Below, one piece after another: positions 23,926-32,636 of a stretch of 64,000 nt of DNA. The first letter of the stretch is position 1, and every line of letters starts with the position of its first letter. Source of the DNA: a virus; the IMG/VR virus record IMGVR_UViG_3300030328_004798, positions 1,466-65,465 of that record; one strand, 5' to 3'. The notes under the pieces are model-generated. The model saw only the letters and a program-made list of their open reading frames with translations, was not told the origin of the DNA and ran no database searches. Position numbers and translations under genes: made by a program.

Positions 23926-24648
23926 ATGATAAATAAAAATACCCTAACATCAGTTATATCTAAATACTATTTAAATGGTTTACACAACCAGGTTAAATGG
24001 AGAATAAAAGATAAACAATTAACTATTTACGCTGGAGACAAAGGTAGGGTATGTAAAGTAGTACACAATAATTTTCCACTGGAAGATGCAGAATTAGGTG
24101 TATTTGATACCCATAAACTAAGTAAATTAATATCTATTACTAATGGAGATTTAATGATTTCATTAGAAAAAATTAAAGCGATATACACTAAAATGCATAT
24201 TGCAGATTTAAATTTTGATCTTACTTACTCATTAGCTGATATTCTTATTTTAGGTAAAAATACTTATTATGAAGATCCTGATTCATTTGAAATGGTTATT
24301 GATTTAACTAATGAGGATATTGAACATTTAATTAAGGCTAAAAATGCATTATCAGATGTAAATAATATGTTAATCACAAGTACTACAGATATGGATGGAA
24401 CAAATATTTGTGAATTTATATTTGGTGATAATACAGGATTTTCAAATAAAATTACTTACCAACTTCAAGGTAATATATCTAAAAGTGGTATTGAAATTCC
24501 ATTTGATTCTGATGTATTTAAAGATATATTAAATTCAAATAAAGACATGGATAATGGAACACTTAAATTAACAGAACAAGGTATGTTAAAATTAAATTTC
24601 CATTCAGAAGAAACAGAAAGTGAATATTTTATTGCGAGAAACGAATAA
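23926..24648 (+). CDS. 45: Sliding clamp, T4 gp45-like
   Basis: A 240-residue protein similar in length (T4: 228) and pattern to gp45, the trimeric ring that tethers the polymerase to DNA. Visible features include KNTLTSVISKYYLNGLH at the start, FDTHKLSKLISI, and repeated strand pairs with DLxFDLTYSLADI. Sequence conservation of this family is low, so the call leans on the position between polymerase and clamp-loader genes. Own promoter at 23891. Confidence 0.8.
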   Translation: MINKNTLTSVISKYYLNGLHNQVKWRIKDKQLTIYAGDKGRVCKVVHNNFPLEDAELGVFDTHKLSKLISITNGDLMISLEKIKAIYTKMHIADLNFDLTYSLADILILGKNTYYEDPDSFEMVIDLTNEDIEHLIKAKNALSDVNNMLITSTTDMDGTNICEFIFGDNTGFSNKITYQLQGNISKSGIEIPFDSDVFKDILNSNKDMDNGTLKLTEQGMLKLNFHSEETESEYFIARNE

Positions 24649-24653
24649 TTCAC

Positions 24654-24666
24654 ATATGTATAATAA
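24654..24666 (+). promoter_or_regulatory. Class B (possible late) promoter box
   Basis: ATATGTATAATAA matches the TATATNTATAA class. It lies after the clamp stop and 78 bases before the Hsp20 start. Confidence 0.4.
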
Positions 24667-24714
24667 ACAAAACATTGTAGCTAGAGCACGTGTTATGTTT
24701 AAAATAAATTAACC

Positions 24715-24732
24715 GGGAGCTTCGGCCCCATA
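24715..24732 (+). other. Small hairpin with TTCG tetraloop in the Hsp20 leader
   Basis: CGGGAGC-TTCG-GCCCC can fold into a short GC stem with one mismatch closed by a stable UUCG loop. There is no T-run afterwards, so it is not a standard terminator. It could be a leader RNA element affecting translation or stability of the chaperone mRNA. Confidence 0.4.
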
Positions 24733-24743
24733 AAATAAATGAT

Positions 24744-25163
24744 ATGAGTACATTAGAAATCTTTGAAAGGCATATAAGTCCTTTCGACATCCTTTTTAGG
24801 AATCACTTTAAATCTGACAGCACATTTCAACCTGTTGGAAATTTCAAACAACCACATCCACTTAATATTTTCTTTGACGATGACGGACTTCATTTTGAAG
24901 TTGCCTGTACTGGTCTAACTAAAAAAGACGTAGTCTTAGATATTGAAGGGGATACTTTAAAAATAAGTTATGACAAACCAGAAGATGACTTTCCTGATGG
25001 AATGATTCATAATGGTTTATCTAAAAAATCATTTGATTTAAGATATAAAATAGCACCAAAGTTTGATTTAAACAATATTGATGCTGCTTTAACAAATGGT
25101 TTATTAGAAATTTTTATACCATTAGCTGAAGAAGCTAAACCAAAAACAATCAAAATAAAATAA
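24744..25163 (+). CDS. Small heat-shock protein, Hsp20/alpha-crystallin family
   Basis: A 139-residue alpha-crystallin-domain protein. The domain covers about residues 45-139 with GLHFEVACTGLTKKDVVLDIEGDTLKISYDKP and the late strand NGLLEIFIPL (equivalent of the GVL motif). The N-terminus (FERHISPFDILFRNHF) is the variable oligomerisation arm. Small heat-shock proteins hold unfolded proteins for refolding; groES and groEL follow within 1 kb. T4-like cyanophages also carry Hsp20, but not together with groEL as far as I know. Confidence 0.92.
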   Translation: MSTLEIFERHISPFDILFRNHFKSDSTFQPVGNFKQPHPLNIFFDDDGLHFEVACTGLTKKDVVLDIEGDTLKISYDKPEDDFPDGMIHNGLSKKSFDLRYKIAPKFDLNNIDAALTNGLLEIFIPLAEEAKPKTIKIK

Positions 25164-25183
25164 ATTTTTTGCCAAAAATAGCG

Positions 25184-25213
25184 TGCTCTAGCGCAATTTT
25201 GTTCGTATATTGA
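25184..25213 (+). promoter_or_regulatory. Class A promoter (weak -33 box) upstream of the chaperonin block
   Basis: GTTCGTATATTGA at 25201-25213 matches the conserved downstream box; the upstream position holds only TG within CGTGC. It would drive the gene at 25237 and the overlapping groES and groEL genes. Confidence 0.5.
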
Positions 25214-25236
25214 TATATAAATAAAATTATAACCTT

Positions 25237-25557
25237 ATGGCAAGAAAAGCAAAAGCAATTACAGTCATTTCTGATCCTTTACTGGAGCCCTACTATATAA
25301 CTAAAGACGATCTTTGTTATACAGTTAATGAAAGAATAATACCAAATAAAGACCATTTTAGGTCAAAAGGTAAAGGAAAAGAATATGCAAAACCTCAAGG
25401 ATACTACCCTGAATTTGGTCAGGCTATTAAAAAAATATCCGATGAGTTAAGACACACTAAAAGAAAATATGATTCTTTAATTGAGTATATTGAAGAATAT
25501 AGAGTAATAGAAAATAACATAAAAGAATATACAGATGGAATTAGAAGCACTATTTGA
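25237..25557 (+). CDS. Hypothetical protein upstream of groES (106 aa)
   Basis: A 106-residue soluble protein with a recognisable N-terminal block SDPLLEPYYITKDDLCYTVNE and a helical C-terminal half with GYYPEFGQAIKKISDEL. It resembles small proteins of unknown function in other phages. It overlaps groES by 23 bases, so expression is coupled to the chaperonin genes. Confidence 0.65.
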   Translation: MARKAKAITVISDPLLEPYYITKDDLCYTVNERIIPNKDHFRSKGKGKEYAKPQGYYPEFGQAIKKISDELRHTKRKYDSLIEYIEEYRVIENNIKEYTDGIRSTI

Positions 25558-25912
25558 TGCGGTTATCGTTAAACCGTTTGAGTCTGAAGAGACTACTTAT
25601 GGAAACATTATTGTACCTGATTTAGGTAAAGAAAAAAATGAATTTGGTAAAGTTGTAGCAGTAGGACCAGGAAAACCTACTATTAATGGAATACTTATAC
25701 CAACAACAGTTAAAGTTGGAGATAAAGTTGTTTTACCAACTATGGGTTTTACAAAACTTCCTTATGATGGAGAAGAATATTACGTTGGCCCTGAAAACCA
25801 GATTTTAGCTAAAGTACATGAAAAAAGTGACTTTAATGAGGTATTAAGTGATACTTTAGAAAATATGAGTGTAGAAGAAATTAATAATATAAAAGATATA
25901 TCAAATGGGTAA
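25535..25912 (+). CDS. groES: GroES co-chaperonin
   Basis: A 125-residue Cpn10-type protein. It begins ALFDAVIVKPFESEETTYGNIIVPD, which matches the GroES start and mobile loop, and continues with GKVVAVGPGKP and VGDKVVLPTMGFTKLPYDGEEYYVG. It is longer than bacterial GroES (about 97) by a C-terminal tail of about 28 residues rich in Glu and Ile. It overlaps groEL by eight bases. It caps GroEL during folding. Confidence 0.92.
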   Translation: MELEALFDAVIVKPFESEETTYGNIIVPDLGKEKNEFGKVVAVGPGKPTINGILIPTTVKVGDKVVLPTMGFTKLPYDGEEYYVGPENQILAKVHEKSDFNEVLSDTLENMSVEEINNIKDISNG

Positions 25913-27527
25913 ACAAATAGAATTCGGCTCATCAGCCAGAGAAAATTTAGTAAGGGGGATTGATACATTAGCAGATGCTGTTGTATCAACTTTAGGACCT
26001 AATGGAAGAAATGTAGTTATTGCTAATGACCAAGGAGTACCTCAATCTACAAAAGATGGAGTTACAGTTGCTAAATCAATAACATTAAGTAATCCTGAAC
26101 AAGAATTAGGGGTACAATTAGTAAAGCAAGCTGCAATAAAAACAGCAGAAAAAGCAGGTGATGGTACAACTACATCTACTTTATTAGCTCGTGAAATGAT
26201 TAAAGCAGGTTTAACAGCATTAAATAATAATGAAAATGCAGTACAAATAAAAAGAGATATAGATTCTACCGTTAATGAGGTAGTAGATAATTTAAGAAAT
26301 AAAATATCAGAAGATATTTCAGGTGAGGAGCAATTAGAACAAATTGCTACTATTTCAGCAAATAATGATCAAGAAGTAGGTAAACTTATTGCTACTGCAA
26401 TTGATAAAGTAGGAATGGAGGGGGTTGTTCATATAGAAGAATCTAGAACTGGCGAAACATACTTAGAAACTGTTGAAGGGTTACAGTTTGAAAGAGGTTA
26501 TAAATCGCCATATTTTGTTACTAACAATAACAATATGACTGCCACATTAGATAACCCCCTCGTTCTTATTGCTGATCAAAAAATAACTCAAGTAAAAGAA
26601 TTATTACCTATATTAGAAGCTGTATCAGCACAAGCAAAATCATTGCTTATTATAGCCGAAGATATAGATAATGAAGCCTTAGCTACTCTTATTGTTAATA
26701 AAATGAGAGGTACAATGAAAGTATGTGCTGTTAAAGCACCTGATTTTGGAGATAGAAGAAAATTAGTTTTAGAAGATATTGCTATTACAACTGGAGGTCA
26801 AGTTTTTGATAAACAAAAAGGAATGAAACTTGATAAATTTAGTTGGGAATGGTTTGGTGAAGCTAGAACTATAACAGTTGAAAAAGAAAGAACAACAATT
26901 GTTGATGGTAAGGGATCAGCTGATTCAATAGAAGTACGTGTTGAAGAATTGCAAAAACAAATAGAAAAAGCAGAAACACCATTTGAAATTGAAAAATTAC
27001 AAGAAAGATTAGCTAAATTTGTAGGTGGAGTAGCAATTATTCATGTTGGTGGAAATACTGAAACCGAAATGAGAGAAAAGAAAGATAGAGTTGATGATGC
27101 TTTACATGCAACTAAAGCTGCTATTGAAGAAGGTATAGTACCAGGAGGAGGAACAGCTTTATTATATGCATCCTCAGGTTTAGAAGTTAATTCTACTGGT
27201 GCTGCTATTGTTAAACAGGCATGTGCAAAACCTTTTAATCAAATATTAGTTAATGCTGGTCATGATGAAGTTAAGGGACAAATTATAGCAGATGGTATGA
27301 TTAATTCAGGTAATGATGGTTGGTTGGGTTATGATATAAAAACAGATAATACTGTTGATATGAAAGAAGCAGGTATTATAGATCCAACTAAAGTAGCTAG
27401 AACAGCATTAGAAAATGCAGCTTCAGTTGCGGGTACAGTTTTATTAACAGAATGTACTGTGGTAAATGAACCAGAAGAAGATAATAAAAAACAACAAATA
27501 GATCCATCAATGATGGGGATGATGTAA
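25905..27527 (+). CDS. groEL: GroEL chaperonin
   Basis: A 540-residue full-length Cpn60. Equatorial ATP-site motifs are present: STLGPNGRNVVI, GDGTTTSTLLA, and EEGIVPGGGTALLYA, plus the late ENAASVAGTVLLTE. The apical domain contains FERGYKSPYFVTNN, and the C-terminus ends DPSMMGMM in place of the GGM repeats. The length matches host GroEL (about 545). Full phage-encoded GroEL/GroES pairs are rare. It may fold the capsid or other phage proteins that the host chaperonin cannot, or compensate for host shut-off. A recent host origin or a divergent phage lineage could be told apart by phylogeny. Confidence 0.97.
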   Translation: MGKQIEFGSSARENLVRGIDTLADAVVSTLGPNGRNVVIANDQGVPQSTKDGVTVAKSITLSNPEQELGVQLVKQAAIKTAEKAGDGTTTSTLLAREMIKAGLTALNNNENAVQIKRDIDSTVNEVVDNLRNKISEDISGEEQLEQIATISANNDQEVGKLIATAIDKVGMEGVVHIEESRTGETYLETVEGLQFERGYKSPYFVTNNNNMTATLDNPLVLIADQKITQVKELLPILEAVSAQAKSLLIIAEDIDNEALATLIVNKMRGTMKVCAVKAPDFGDRRKLVLEDIAITTGGQVFDKQKGMKLDKFSWEWFGEARTITVEKERTTIVDGKGSADSIEVRVEELQKQIEKAETPFEIEKLQERLAKFVGGVAIIHVGGNTETEMREKKDRVDDALHATKAAIEEGIVPGGGTALLYASSGLEVNSTGAAIVKQACAKPFNQILVNAGHDEVKGQIIADGMINSGNDGWLGYDIKTDNTVDMKEAGIIDPTKVARTALENAASVAGTVLLTECTVVNEPEEDNKKQQIDPSMMGMM

Positions 27528-27544
27528 AATAATTTCGTATATTA
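27516..27544 (+). promoter_or_regulatory. Class A promoter-like box abutting a start codon
   Basis: TTTCGTATATTA (27533-27544) is a clear downstream box, with GGG at the upstream position. It runs directly into the ATG at 27544, so either that gene is read from an upstream transcript or this promoter serves the clamp-loader genes beyond it. Confidence 0.5.
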
Positions 27545-27816
27545 TGCCAAAGACAAAAATTGAAGAAAAAAATATATTAATTGCTAGAAGAGTTCCACCT
27601 GGAGATAAATGGAGATTAGTTGCAAATGAACCAGATGGTCCTGTACATAAAACTTTAACTGATGCTTTAGAGGCATATATGGTTAAAACAGGATTTAAAG
27701 GTCATTATAGATTAGAACCTTTACAAAGTAGTTTATATGCTATTGATTCAAAAGAAACAGAAGTAAAACCTGAACCAGTTAAAAAATATTCAATATATGG
27801 TGAATACGGATCATAG
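27544..27816 (+). CDS. Hypothetical protein upstream of the clamp loader (90 aa)
   Basis: A 90-residue protein with a compact N-terminal domain (NILIARRVPPGDKWRLVANEPDG, then KTLTDALEAYMVKTGFKGHYRLEPL) and a charged tail. It overlaps the gp44-like gene by 20 bases. Its ATG touches the promoter-like box at 27533. Function not recognised. Confidence 0.6.
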   Translation: MPKTKIEEKNILIARRVPPGDKWRLVANEPDGPVHKTLTDALEAYMVKTGFKGHYRLEPLQSSLYAIDSKETEVKPEPVKKYSIYGEYGS

Positions 27817-28711
27817 TTTATTAGTAGAAAAATACAGACCAACAAAACTAGATTATTTTGTTGGAAATGCTAGTATTAAAAATAGTATATCTAAATACAT
27901 TGGACAAAATGATATACAAAATTTAATATTCTATGGGCCTGCGGGTACAGGTAAAACAACATTGGCCAAACTGATAATAAAAAATTTAGATTGTGACCAT
28001 TTATATATTAATGCTTCTGATGAACGTGGTATCGAAACTATTAGGGATAAAGTCTCTGGTTTTGCATCTGTTGCATCATTTAAACCGCTCAAGGTTGTTA
28101 TATTAGATGAGGCAGATTTTCTTACAATACAAGCACAGGCATCACTTAGAAATATAATTGAAACTTTTTCACGTACTACCAGATTTATTATGACTTGTAA
28201 TTTTGTAGAACGTATCATTGATCCTTTACAATCTAGATGTCAAGTATTAAAAATCGTACCTCCAACTAAAAAAGATGTTGCTAAACATTTAAATTGGATT
28301 TTAGAAGAAGAGGAAATAGTATATGAAGTAAATGATTTAGGTTCAATAGTAAATCAATATTATCCTGATTTAAGGAAATGTATAAATACAATCCAAATGA
28401 ATTCAAAGGATAATAAATTAACATTAGATAAATCAGTATTAGTTTCATCTAATTATATAGATGAAGTTATTAATGAATTAAAAAAAGATAAAGATAGTTT
28501 TAAAAAAATACGTCAAATTATAGCCGATGCTAATGTAGATGATTTTGATGAACTATTTAGAGCTTTATATGAAAGATCATCTGAATACCTTCCAGGTAGA
28601 GAAGGTACAGTAGCTATAATAGTTAATGAACAGCAATATAGAGCAAATTTTCGTATTGATAAAGAAATCAATGCAATGAGTTTAATTTCACAAATAATAA
28701 ATAATAAATAA
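27797..28711 (+). CDS. 44: Clamp loader large subunit, T4 gp44-like
   Basis: A 304-residue AAA+ ATPase. It has VEKYRPTKLDYFVGN at the start, Walker A GPAGTGKTT at about residues 53-61, Walker B VVILDEADFL, an SRC arginine-finger motif (DPLQSRCQ) and a C-terminal helical domain. It loads the gp45-like clamp onto primer ends using ATP. The small subunit follows after one short gene. Confidence 0.93.
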   Translation: MVNTDHSLLVEKYRPTKLDYFVGNASIKNSISKYIGQNDIQNLIFYGPAGTGKTTLAKLIIKNLDCDHLYINASDERGIETIRDKVSGFASVASFKPLKVVILDEADFLTIQAQASLRNIIETFSRTTRFIMTCNFVERIIDPLQSRCQVLKIVPPTKKDVAKHLNWILEEEEIVYEVNDLGSIVNQYYPDLRKCINTIQMNSKDNKLTLDKSVLVSSNYIDEVINELKKDKDSFKKIRQIIADANVDDFDELFRALYERSSEYLPGREGTVAIIVNEQQYRANFRIDKEINAMSLISQIINNK

Positions 28712-28713
28712 TT

Positions 28714-28965
28714 ATGCAACAAGCACAACAACCACAAGGACCTCCTATTGATTTAAAAAACACATCTGAAGTAAAAAACTTTGATGGTGGGAGTATTTTT
28801 CAACAAGGAGTTATTTTAAGAACAGTATCTAAATTTGTAATGGGATCAGAAGAAGATGCTTTATTACCAATCCCAGTATTTTATGATCCATCAACTAAAA
28901 AGATCCATAAGGCATCCGTACCTGCAGATCTTAGAGAAGAATTAGCTGATGAACTTATTGACTAA
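28714..28965 (+). CDS. Hypothetical protein between clamp loader genes (83 aa)
   Basis: An 83-residue soluble protein with a Gln/Pro-rich start (QQAQQPQGPP) and an acidic C-terminus (REELADELID). It is packed between gp44- and gp62-like genes with gaps of 2-3 bases. Function not recognised. Confidence 0.65.
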   Translation: MQQAQQPQGPPIDLKNTSEVKNFDGGSIFQQGVILRTVSKFVMGSEEDALLPIPVFYDPSTKKIHKASVPADLREELADELID

Positions 28966-28968
28966 AAA

Positions 28969-29379
28969 TTGAAAAATATATTTGATTGGCTTAAGGAAAT
29001 AAACTATAAGAAATCCCCTTCTGATTCTTTTACAGAAAAAGACTGGGAAGTATGGAATTCTTATATGATCCATAGGTTTATATCTATGAATAGAGAATTT
29101 TTAGAGATTGTTAATTATGTACAAGATTATCCACCTCATGAAAAAAAGGCTATTTATAACATTTATAAAGAATATATTCCTAAAAATAACCAATGGAATA
29201 AATATATTAAATCAACTAAAAAAGCAGTTAATAAAGAATTAAGTCAACATTTAAAAGATCATTTTAAAGTCTCATCTAGAGAAATAAGTGATTATTTAAA
29301 AATTTTAAGTAAAGACGAAGTTAATCAAATTTTGATTAATAGAGGTTTAAATAAAAAAGAAATAAAAAAACTATTATGA
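28969..29379 (+). CDS. 62: Clamp loader small subunit, T4 gp62-like
   Basis: A 136-residue helical protein starting at TTG 28969. The pattern NIFDWLKEINYKKSPSD...YMIHRFISM near the N-terminus is typical of gp62 proteins in T4-like phages (FDxxxxI...K...W...FMINRxxS). It is shorter than T4 gp62 (187). It would form the single non-ATPase subunit of the clamp loader with four gp44. Its position supports the call. Confidence 0.75.
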   Translation: MKNIFDWLKEINYKKSPSDSFTEKDWEVWNSYMIHRFISMNREFLEIVNYVQDYPPHEKKAIYNIYKEYIPKNNQWNKYIKSTKKAVNKELSQHLKDHFKVSSREISDYLKILSKDEVNQILINRGLNKKEIKKLL

Positions 29380-29603
29380 ATACACAAGTATATAAATTCT
29401 TGAAATCCGAAGCTGAGGCGGATAAAAATAAAGCTCTAGCAAGTATAGAATTATTAACTAACCACCCTGCAGGAATTGGTGATCATTCAACTAAAGATTA
29501 TTGGGATAACTGTAATGAAGCAATTAAATTATTAGCATCAGCAGATGAAAGGTTAGAAACATTAGAAAAATACTTTAATTCTAAAGAACAAGTAAATGGG
29601 TGA
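29376..29603 (+). CDS. Hypothetical helical protein (75 aa)
   Basis: A 75-residue all-helical protein with the motif LLTNHPAGIGDHSTKDYWDN in its middle and acidic ends. It overlaps the gp62-like gene by four bases and the DUF1599-like gene by eight. It may be expressed with the clamp loader. No function recognised. Confidence 0.65.
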   Translation: MNTQVYKFLKSEAEADKNKALASIELLTNHPAGIGDHSTKDYWDNCNEAIKLLASADERLETLEKYFNSKEQVNG

Positions 29604-30045
29604 TTCTAAAAAGAAATATGAAGAAATTCAACAAGACAACTACGAACACTCCGAACATTATTGGGATGTAGATAGAAATAAGGTACCTAAAGATATTGGA
29701 GTAAAAGTTACTAAAGCAGTTGAAGCATTTGAAAATGAATATCCTGAATTGTCTAAAGAATTTAAAAAGATAGGTCAAGAAATGTATGAAATGTTTGCCG
29801 CTAAACATATGGATTATGGTTTAAATAATATCGCTTTAGGTGGTGATTTAACTAATCCCGAAGATAAAAAATTTTCACTTACAGGTTTAGCTATTAGACT
29901 TACAGATAAAATTAGTAGGTTAAAAAATTTACTAATAAACGGTAAAAACTATGTTAAGGGAGAAGGAATGGAAGATACATTTATTGATGTTGCTAATTAT
30001 GGCATAATTGGAATGTTAGTAGGACGTAATAAATGGAAAAAATAA
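29596..30045 (+). CDS. DUF1599-like nucleotide-modification-associated protein
   Basis: A 149-residue protein. From about residue 65 the sequence KHMDYGLNNIALGGD...LTGLAIRLTDKISRLKNLL...MEDTFIDVANYGIIGMLV matches the DUF1599/Nmad1 family, which is associated with phage DNA base modification. Fits the 7-deazaguanine cluster at 14.7-20 kb, although its own activity is not established. The ordered His/Asp residues suggest a metal-binding helical bundle related to MazG-type folds. Confidence 0.75.
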   Translation: MGDSKKKYEEIQQDNYEHSEHYWDVDRNKVPKDIGVKVTKAVEAFENEYPELSKEFKKIGQEMYEMFAAKHMDYGLNNIALGGDLTNPEDKKFSLTGLAIRLTDKISRLKNLLINGKNYVKGEGMEDTFIDVANYGIIGMLVGRNKWKK

Positions 30046-30048
30046 ATT

Positions 30049-30942
30049 TTGGCTAAAAAAATACCTAAAATAGTTAAGGAGATTAAAAAAAATCCCCCAC
30101 ATGAGATTGATTATTCTTATCAAAAGAATATATCATATTCTCAAATATCTATGTTTAAACAATGTCAAAGAAAATGGGCATTACATTATAAAGATAAGAT
30201 AAGTCAAAGGGATGTTTCTATCTACTTAGTTTTTGGTATTGCAATCCATGAGGTACTTCAGGAATATTTAACTGTATTTTATGAAAAATCAAAAGTGGCT
30301 GCTAATAAGTTAGATTTAGAAAATAAATTCCAAGAGGCGTTTATTAGTGCCTATCAAAAACAATATAAACAAAATAATGATATTCATTTCTCAGATGCTG
30401 TAGAAATGAGAGAATTTTTTGAAGATGGTGTAGAAATTTTAAAATTTTTTAAGAAAAAAGTGGGTGGTTATTTTTCTAAGAGAGGTACTTATTTAGTAGG
30501 AATAGAGTTACCTATAATTAATACACCTAATAAAATGTTAAATAATTTATTATTTAAGGGAATGCTAGACGTAGTATTATATCATGAACATAGTGATACT
30601 TTTACTATTATAGATATAAAAACAAGTACTAGAGGGTGGCATGATAAAATGAAGAAAAATGAGGATAAACAATTCCAACTTATATTATATAAAAAATACT
30701 TTTCAGAATTGTATAATATACCTCTAGATAAAATAGATATTAAATTTTTTATAGTTAAAAGAAAATTATATGAAAATTGTGACTGGGCACAAACAAGAAT
30801 ACAAGAATTTTCACCCCCAAGTGGTAAAATTAAATTAGGTAGGGCTACTAGATATGTAAGTGATTTTATGTCTCATGTATTTAATTCCCAAGGAAAAATA
30901 AAAGAACAACATTATCCATGTACTTGTGGATATTGTGAATAA
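30049..30942 (+). CDS. PD-(D/E)XK nuclease, RecB/Cas4-like
   Basis: A 297-residue protein starting at TTG 30049 (M-A-K-K-I). Motifs of the superfamily are in order: SYSQISMFKQCQRKWALHY (helix with QxxxFxxCxxKW), FGIAIHEVLQEYL (the His-containing helix), GMLDVVLYH (catalytic Asp), FTIIDIKTSTRG (D/ExK core) and QFQLILYKKYF (QxxxY motif). The end has C-x-C-x2-C (CTCGYC), which with the early Cys could hold an Fe-S cluster as in Cas4/AddB. It may process DNA ends during recombination-dependent replication. Confidence 0.85.
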   Translation: MAKKIPKIVKEIKKNPPHEIDYSYQKNISYSQISMFKQCQRKWALHYKDKISQRDVSIYLVFGIAIHEVLQEYLTVFYEKSKVAANKLDLENKFQEAFISAYQKQYKQNNDIHFSDAVEMREFFEDGVEILKFFKKKVGGYFSKRGTYLVGIELPIINTPNKMLNNLLFKGMLDVVLYHEHSDTFTIIDIKTSTRGWHDKMKKNEDKQFQLILYKKYFSELYNIPLDKIDIKFFIVKRKLYENCDWAQTRIQEFSPPSGKIKLGRATRYVSDFMSHVFNSQGKIKEQHYPCTCGYCE

Positions 30943-30964
30943 AGTATTGATTTTGAATAATACT

Positions 30965-30978
30965 TATATATGTATAAC
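30965..30978 (+). promoter_or_regulatory. Class B (possible late) promoter box for the sugar cassette
   Basis: TATATATGTATAAC lies in the gap before the gene at 31004, which begins the 18-kb sugar region. It matches the TATATNTATAA(C/T) motif well. Confidence 0.5.
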
Positions 30979-31003
30979 AAATGTTTTAAATTAAATTAAG
31001 ATT

Positions 31004-31204
31004 ATGAGTAATAATAAAAAAATGACACTAACTAGTGTTAAAGTAAAGAGCGATTTATTCGACAATTTCAAAATCGAGTGTGTTAGACGTAAATTTTCTT
31101 TTCAAAAACTTGCTGATCGTAGCTTGTTTTTGTATCTTACAGATGAGAATTTCCGTAAACAAATAACAAACCAAATAAATCTCGATTTACAAAATGAAGA
31201 ATAA
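31004..31204 (+). CDS. Small protein, possible ribbon-helix-helix regulator
   Basis: A 66-residue protein with strand MTLTSVKVKSDLFDNFKIECVRRKFSFQKLADRSLFLYL: a short strand followed by two helices, the order expected for an Arc/MetJ-type ribbon-helix-helix DNA-binding protein. It opens the sugar cassette and overlaps the first glycosyltransferase by 11 bases, so it could autoregulate the cassette. This is inferred from length and pattern only. Confidence 0.5.
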   Translation: MSNNKKMTLTSVKVKSDLFDNFKIECVRRKFSFQKLADRSLFLYLTDENFRKQITNQINLDLQNEE

Positions 31205-32636
31205 TAAATTTCCATACTTACCAAAAGAAAAAAGAAAGAAAATATTATTAATTTGTGACGACATCAGAGTACATTCTGGGGTAGCCACAGTAGCAAAAGA
31301 AATAGTAGTCCATACTGCCCATCATTTTAATTGGGTACAAATGGCAGGAGCGATCAAACACCCAGAAAGTGGTAAGAGATTAGATTTAACACCTGATACT
31401 AATAATTTAGCTGGAATAAATGATTCTTCTGTATTTTTATATCCTGTAGATGGGTATGGTCACCCACAACAAGTTAGACAAATAATTAACATAGAAAAGC
31501 CTGATGCTATTATGTTATTTACTGATCCAAGGTATTTTACCCATATTTTTAATATGGAACAAGAAATACGAAGAAATATTCCAATTACATACTTAAATAT
31601 TTGGGATGACTACCCAGCTCCAATGTATAATAGAGCATTTTATGAGTCATGTGATTTATTAATGGGAATTTCTAAACAAACTGTAAATATTAATAAATTA
31701 GTATTAAAAGGACATGAAGGTAATAGAATATTTAAATATCTACCTCATGGTAAAGATGAAAATATATATTATCCTATAGTTAATAAAGATAAAGAATATG
31801 AAGTATCTATTAATAATCTATTCAAAGGACAAAAACCGAAATTTGTAGCATTTTATAATTCTAGAAATATAAGAAGAAAACAAGTACCAGATACTATGTT
31901 AGCTTTTAGAGCGTTCTTAGATTCTCTACCAGAAGATGAAGCTAAAGATTGTTATTTAATTATAAAATCAGAACCAGTTACAGATCCAGGTACTGATTTA
32001 CCTAAAGTTAAAGAATATTTGTTTGATGAAAAATATCCTAATAATATTAAATTTATTTTTGGAAAAATAGAAGAAAAACATCTAAACCATTTATATAATA
32101 TAGCTGATGTTCAGATATTATTAACATCTAATGAAGGTTGGGGGTTAGCAAATACAGAGGCAATATTAGCTGGAACTCCAATTATAGCTAATGTTACTGG
32201 AGGTATGCAAGATCAAATGAGATTTGTAGATGAAAATGGAAAATGGTTTACACCTAGTGCAGATATTCCTTCTAATCATAGAGGAACTTATAAAAAACAC
32301 GGTGAATGGGCGTTCCCAGTTTATCCAACAAGTAGATCGATTCAAGGTTCACCTCCAACACCTTATATCTTTGATGACAGATGTAGATGGGAAGATGCAG
32401 CTGATAGATTAAAAGAATGTTATAAGTTAGGAAGAAAAGAATTAAAGAGAAGAGGTTTAAAAGGAAGAGAATGGGCTATTAGTAATGAAGCTGGTTTTAC
32501 TTCTGAACAACAAGGTAATAAAGTAATGGAGGTATTTAATGAATTATTTGATACTTGGAAGCCAAGAGAAAAATATGAATTAGTTAATACCAATGAATAT
32601 AAAGGTAAATTTTTAAATCATAAAATAATATATTAA
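31194..32636 (+). CDS. Glycosyltransferase, GT4-like
   Basis: A 480-residue GT-B-fold protein. The N-terminal domain begins KKILLICDDIRVHSGVATVAKEIV. The C-terminal nucleotide-sugar domain has FKFVAFYNSRNIRRKQ, IKFIFGKIEEKHLNHLYNIADVQILLTSNEGWGLANTEAILAGTPII, which is the classical GT4 ExxxGxxxxEAxxxGxPVI pattern. It transfers a sugar from a nucleotide donor, substrate unknown. One-base overlap with the next glycosyltransferase. Confidence 0.88.
   Translation: MKNNKFPYLPKEKRKKILLICDDIRVHSGVATVAKEIVVHTAHHFNWVQMAGAIKHPESGKRLDLTPDTNNLAGINDSSVFLYPVDGYGHPQQVRQIINIEKPDAIMLFTDPRYFTHIFNMEQEIRRNIPITYLNIWDDYPAPMYNRAFYESCDLLMGISKQTVNINKLVLKGHEGNRIFKYLPHGKDENIYYPIVNKDKEYEVSINNLFKGQKPKFVAFYNSRNIRRKQVPDTMLAFRAFLDSLPEDEAKDCYLIIKSEPVTDPGTDLPKVKEYLFDEKYPNNIKFIFGKIEEKHLNHLYNIADVQILLTSNEGWGLANTEAILAGTPIIANVTGGMQDQMRFVDENGKWFTPSADIPSNHRGTYKKHGEWAFPVYPTSRSIQGSPPTPYIFDDRCRWEDAADRLKECYKLGRKELKRRGLKGREWAISNEAGFTSEQQGNKVMEVFNELFDTWKPREKYELVNTNEYKGKFLNHKIIY

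Noticed and set aside
24715-24732. Terminator between the clamp and Hsp20 genes
   Set aside because: The hairpin has a mismatch and is followed by ATAAAATAAAT, not a T run.
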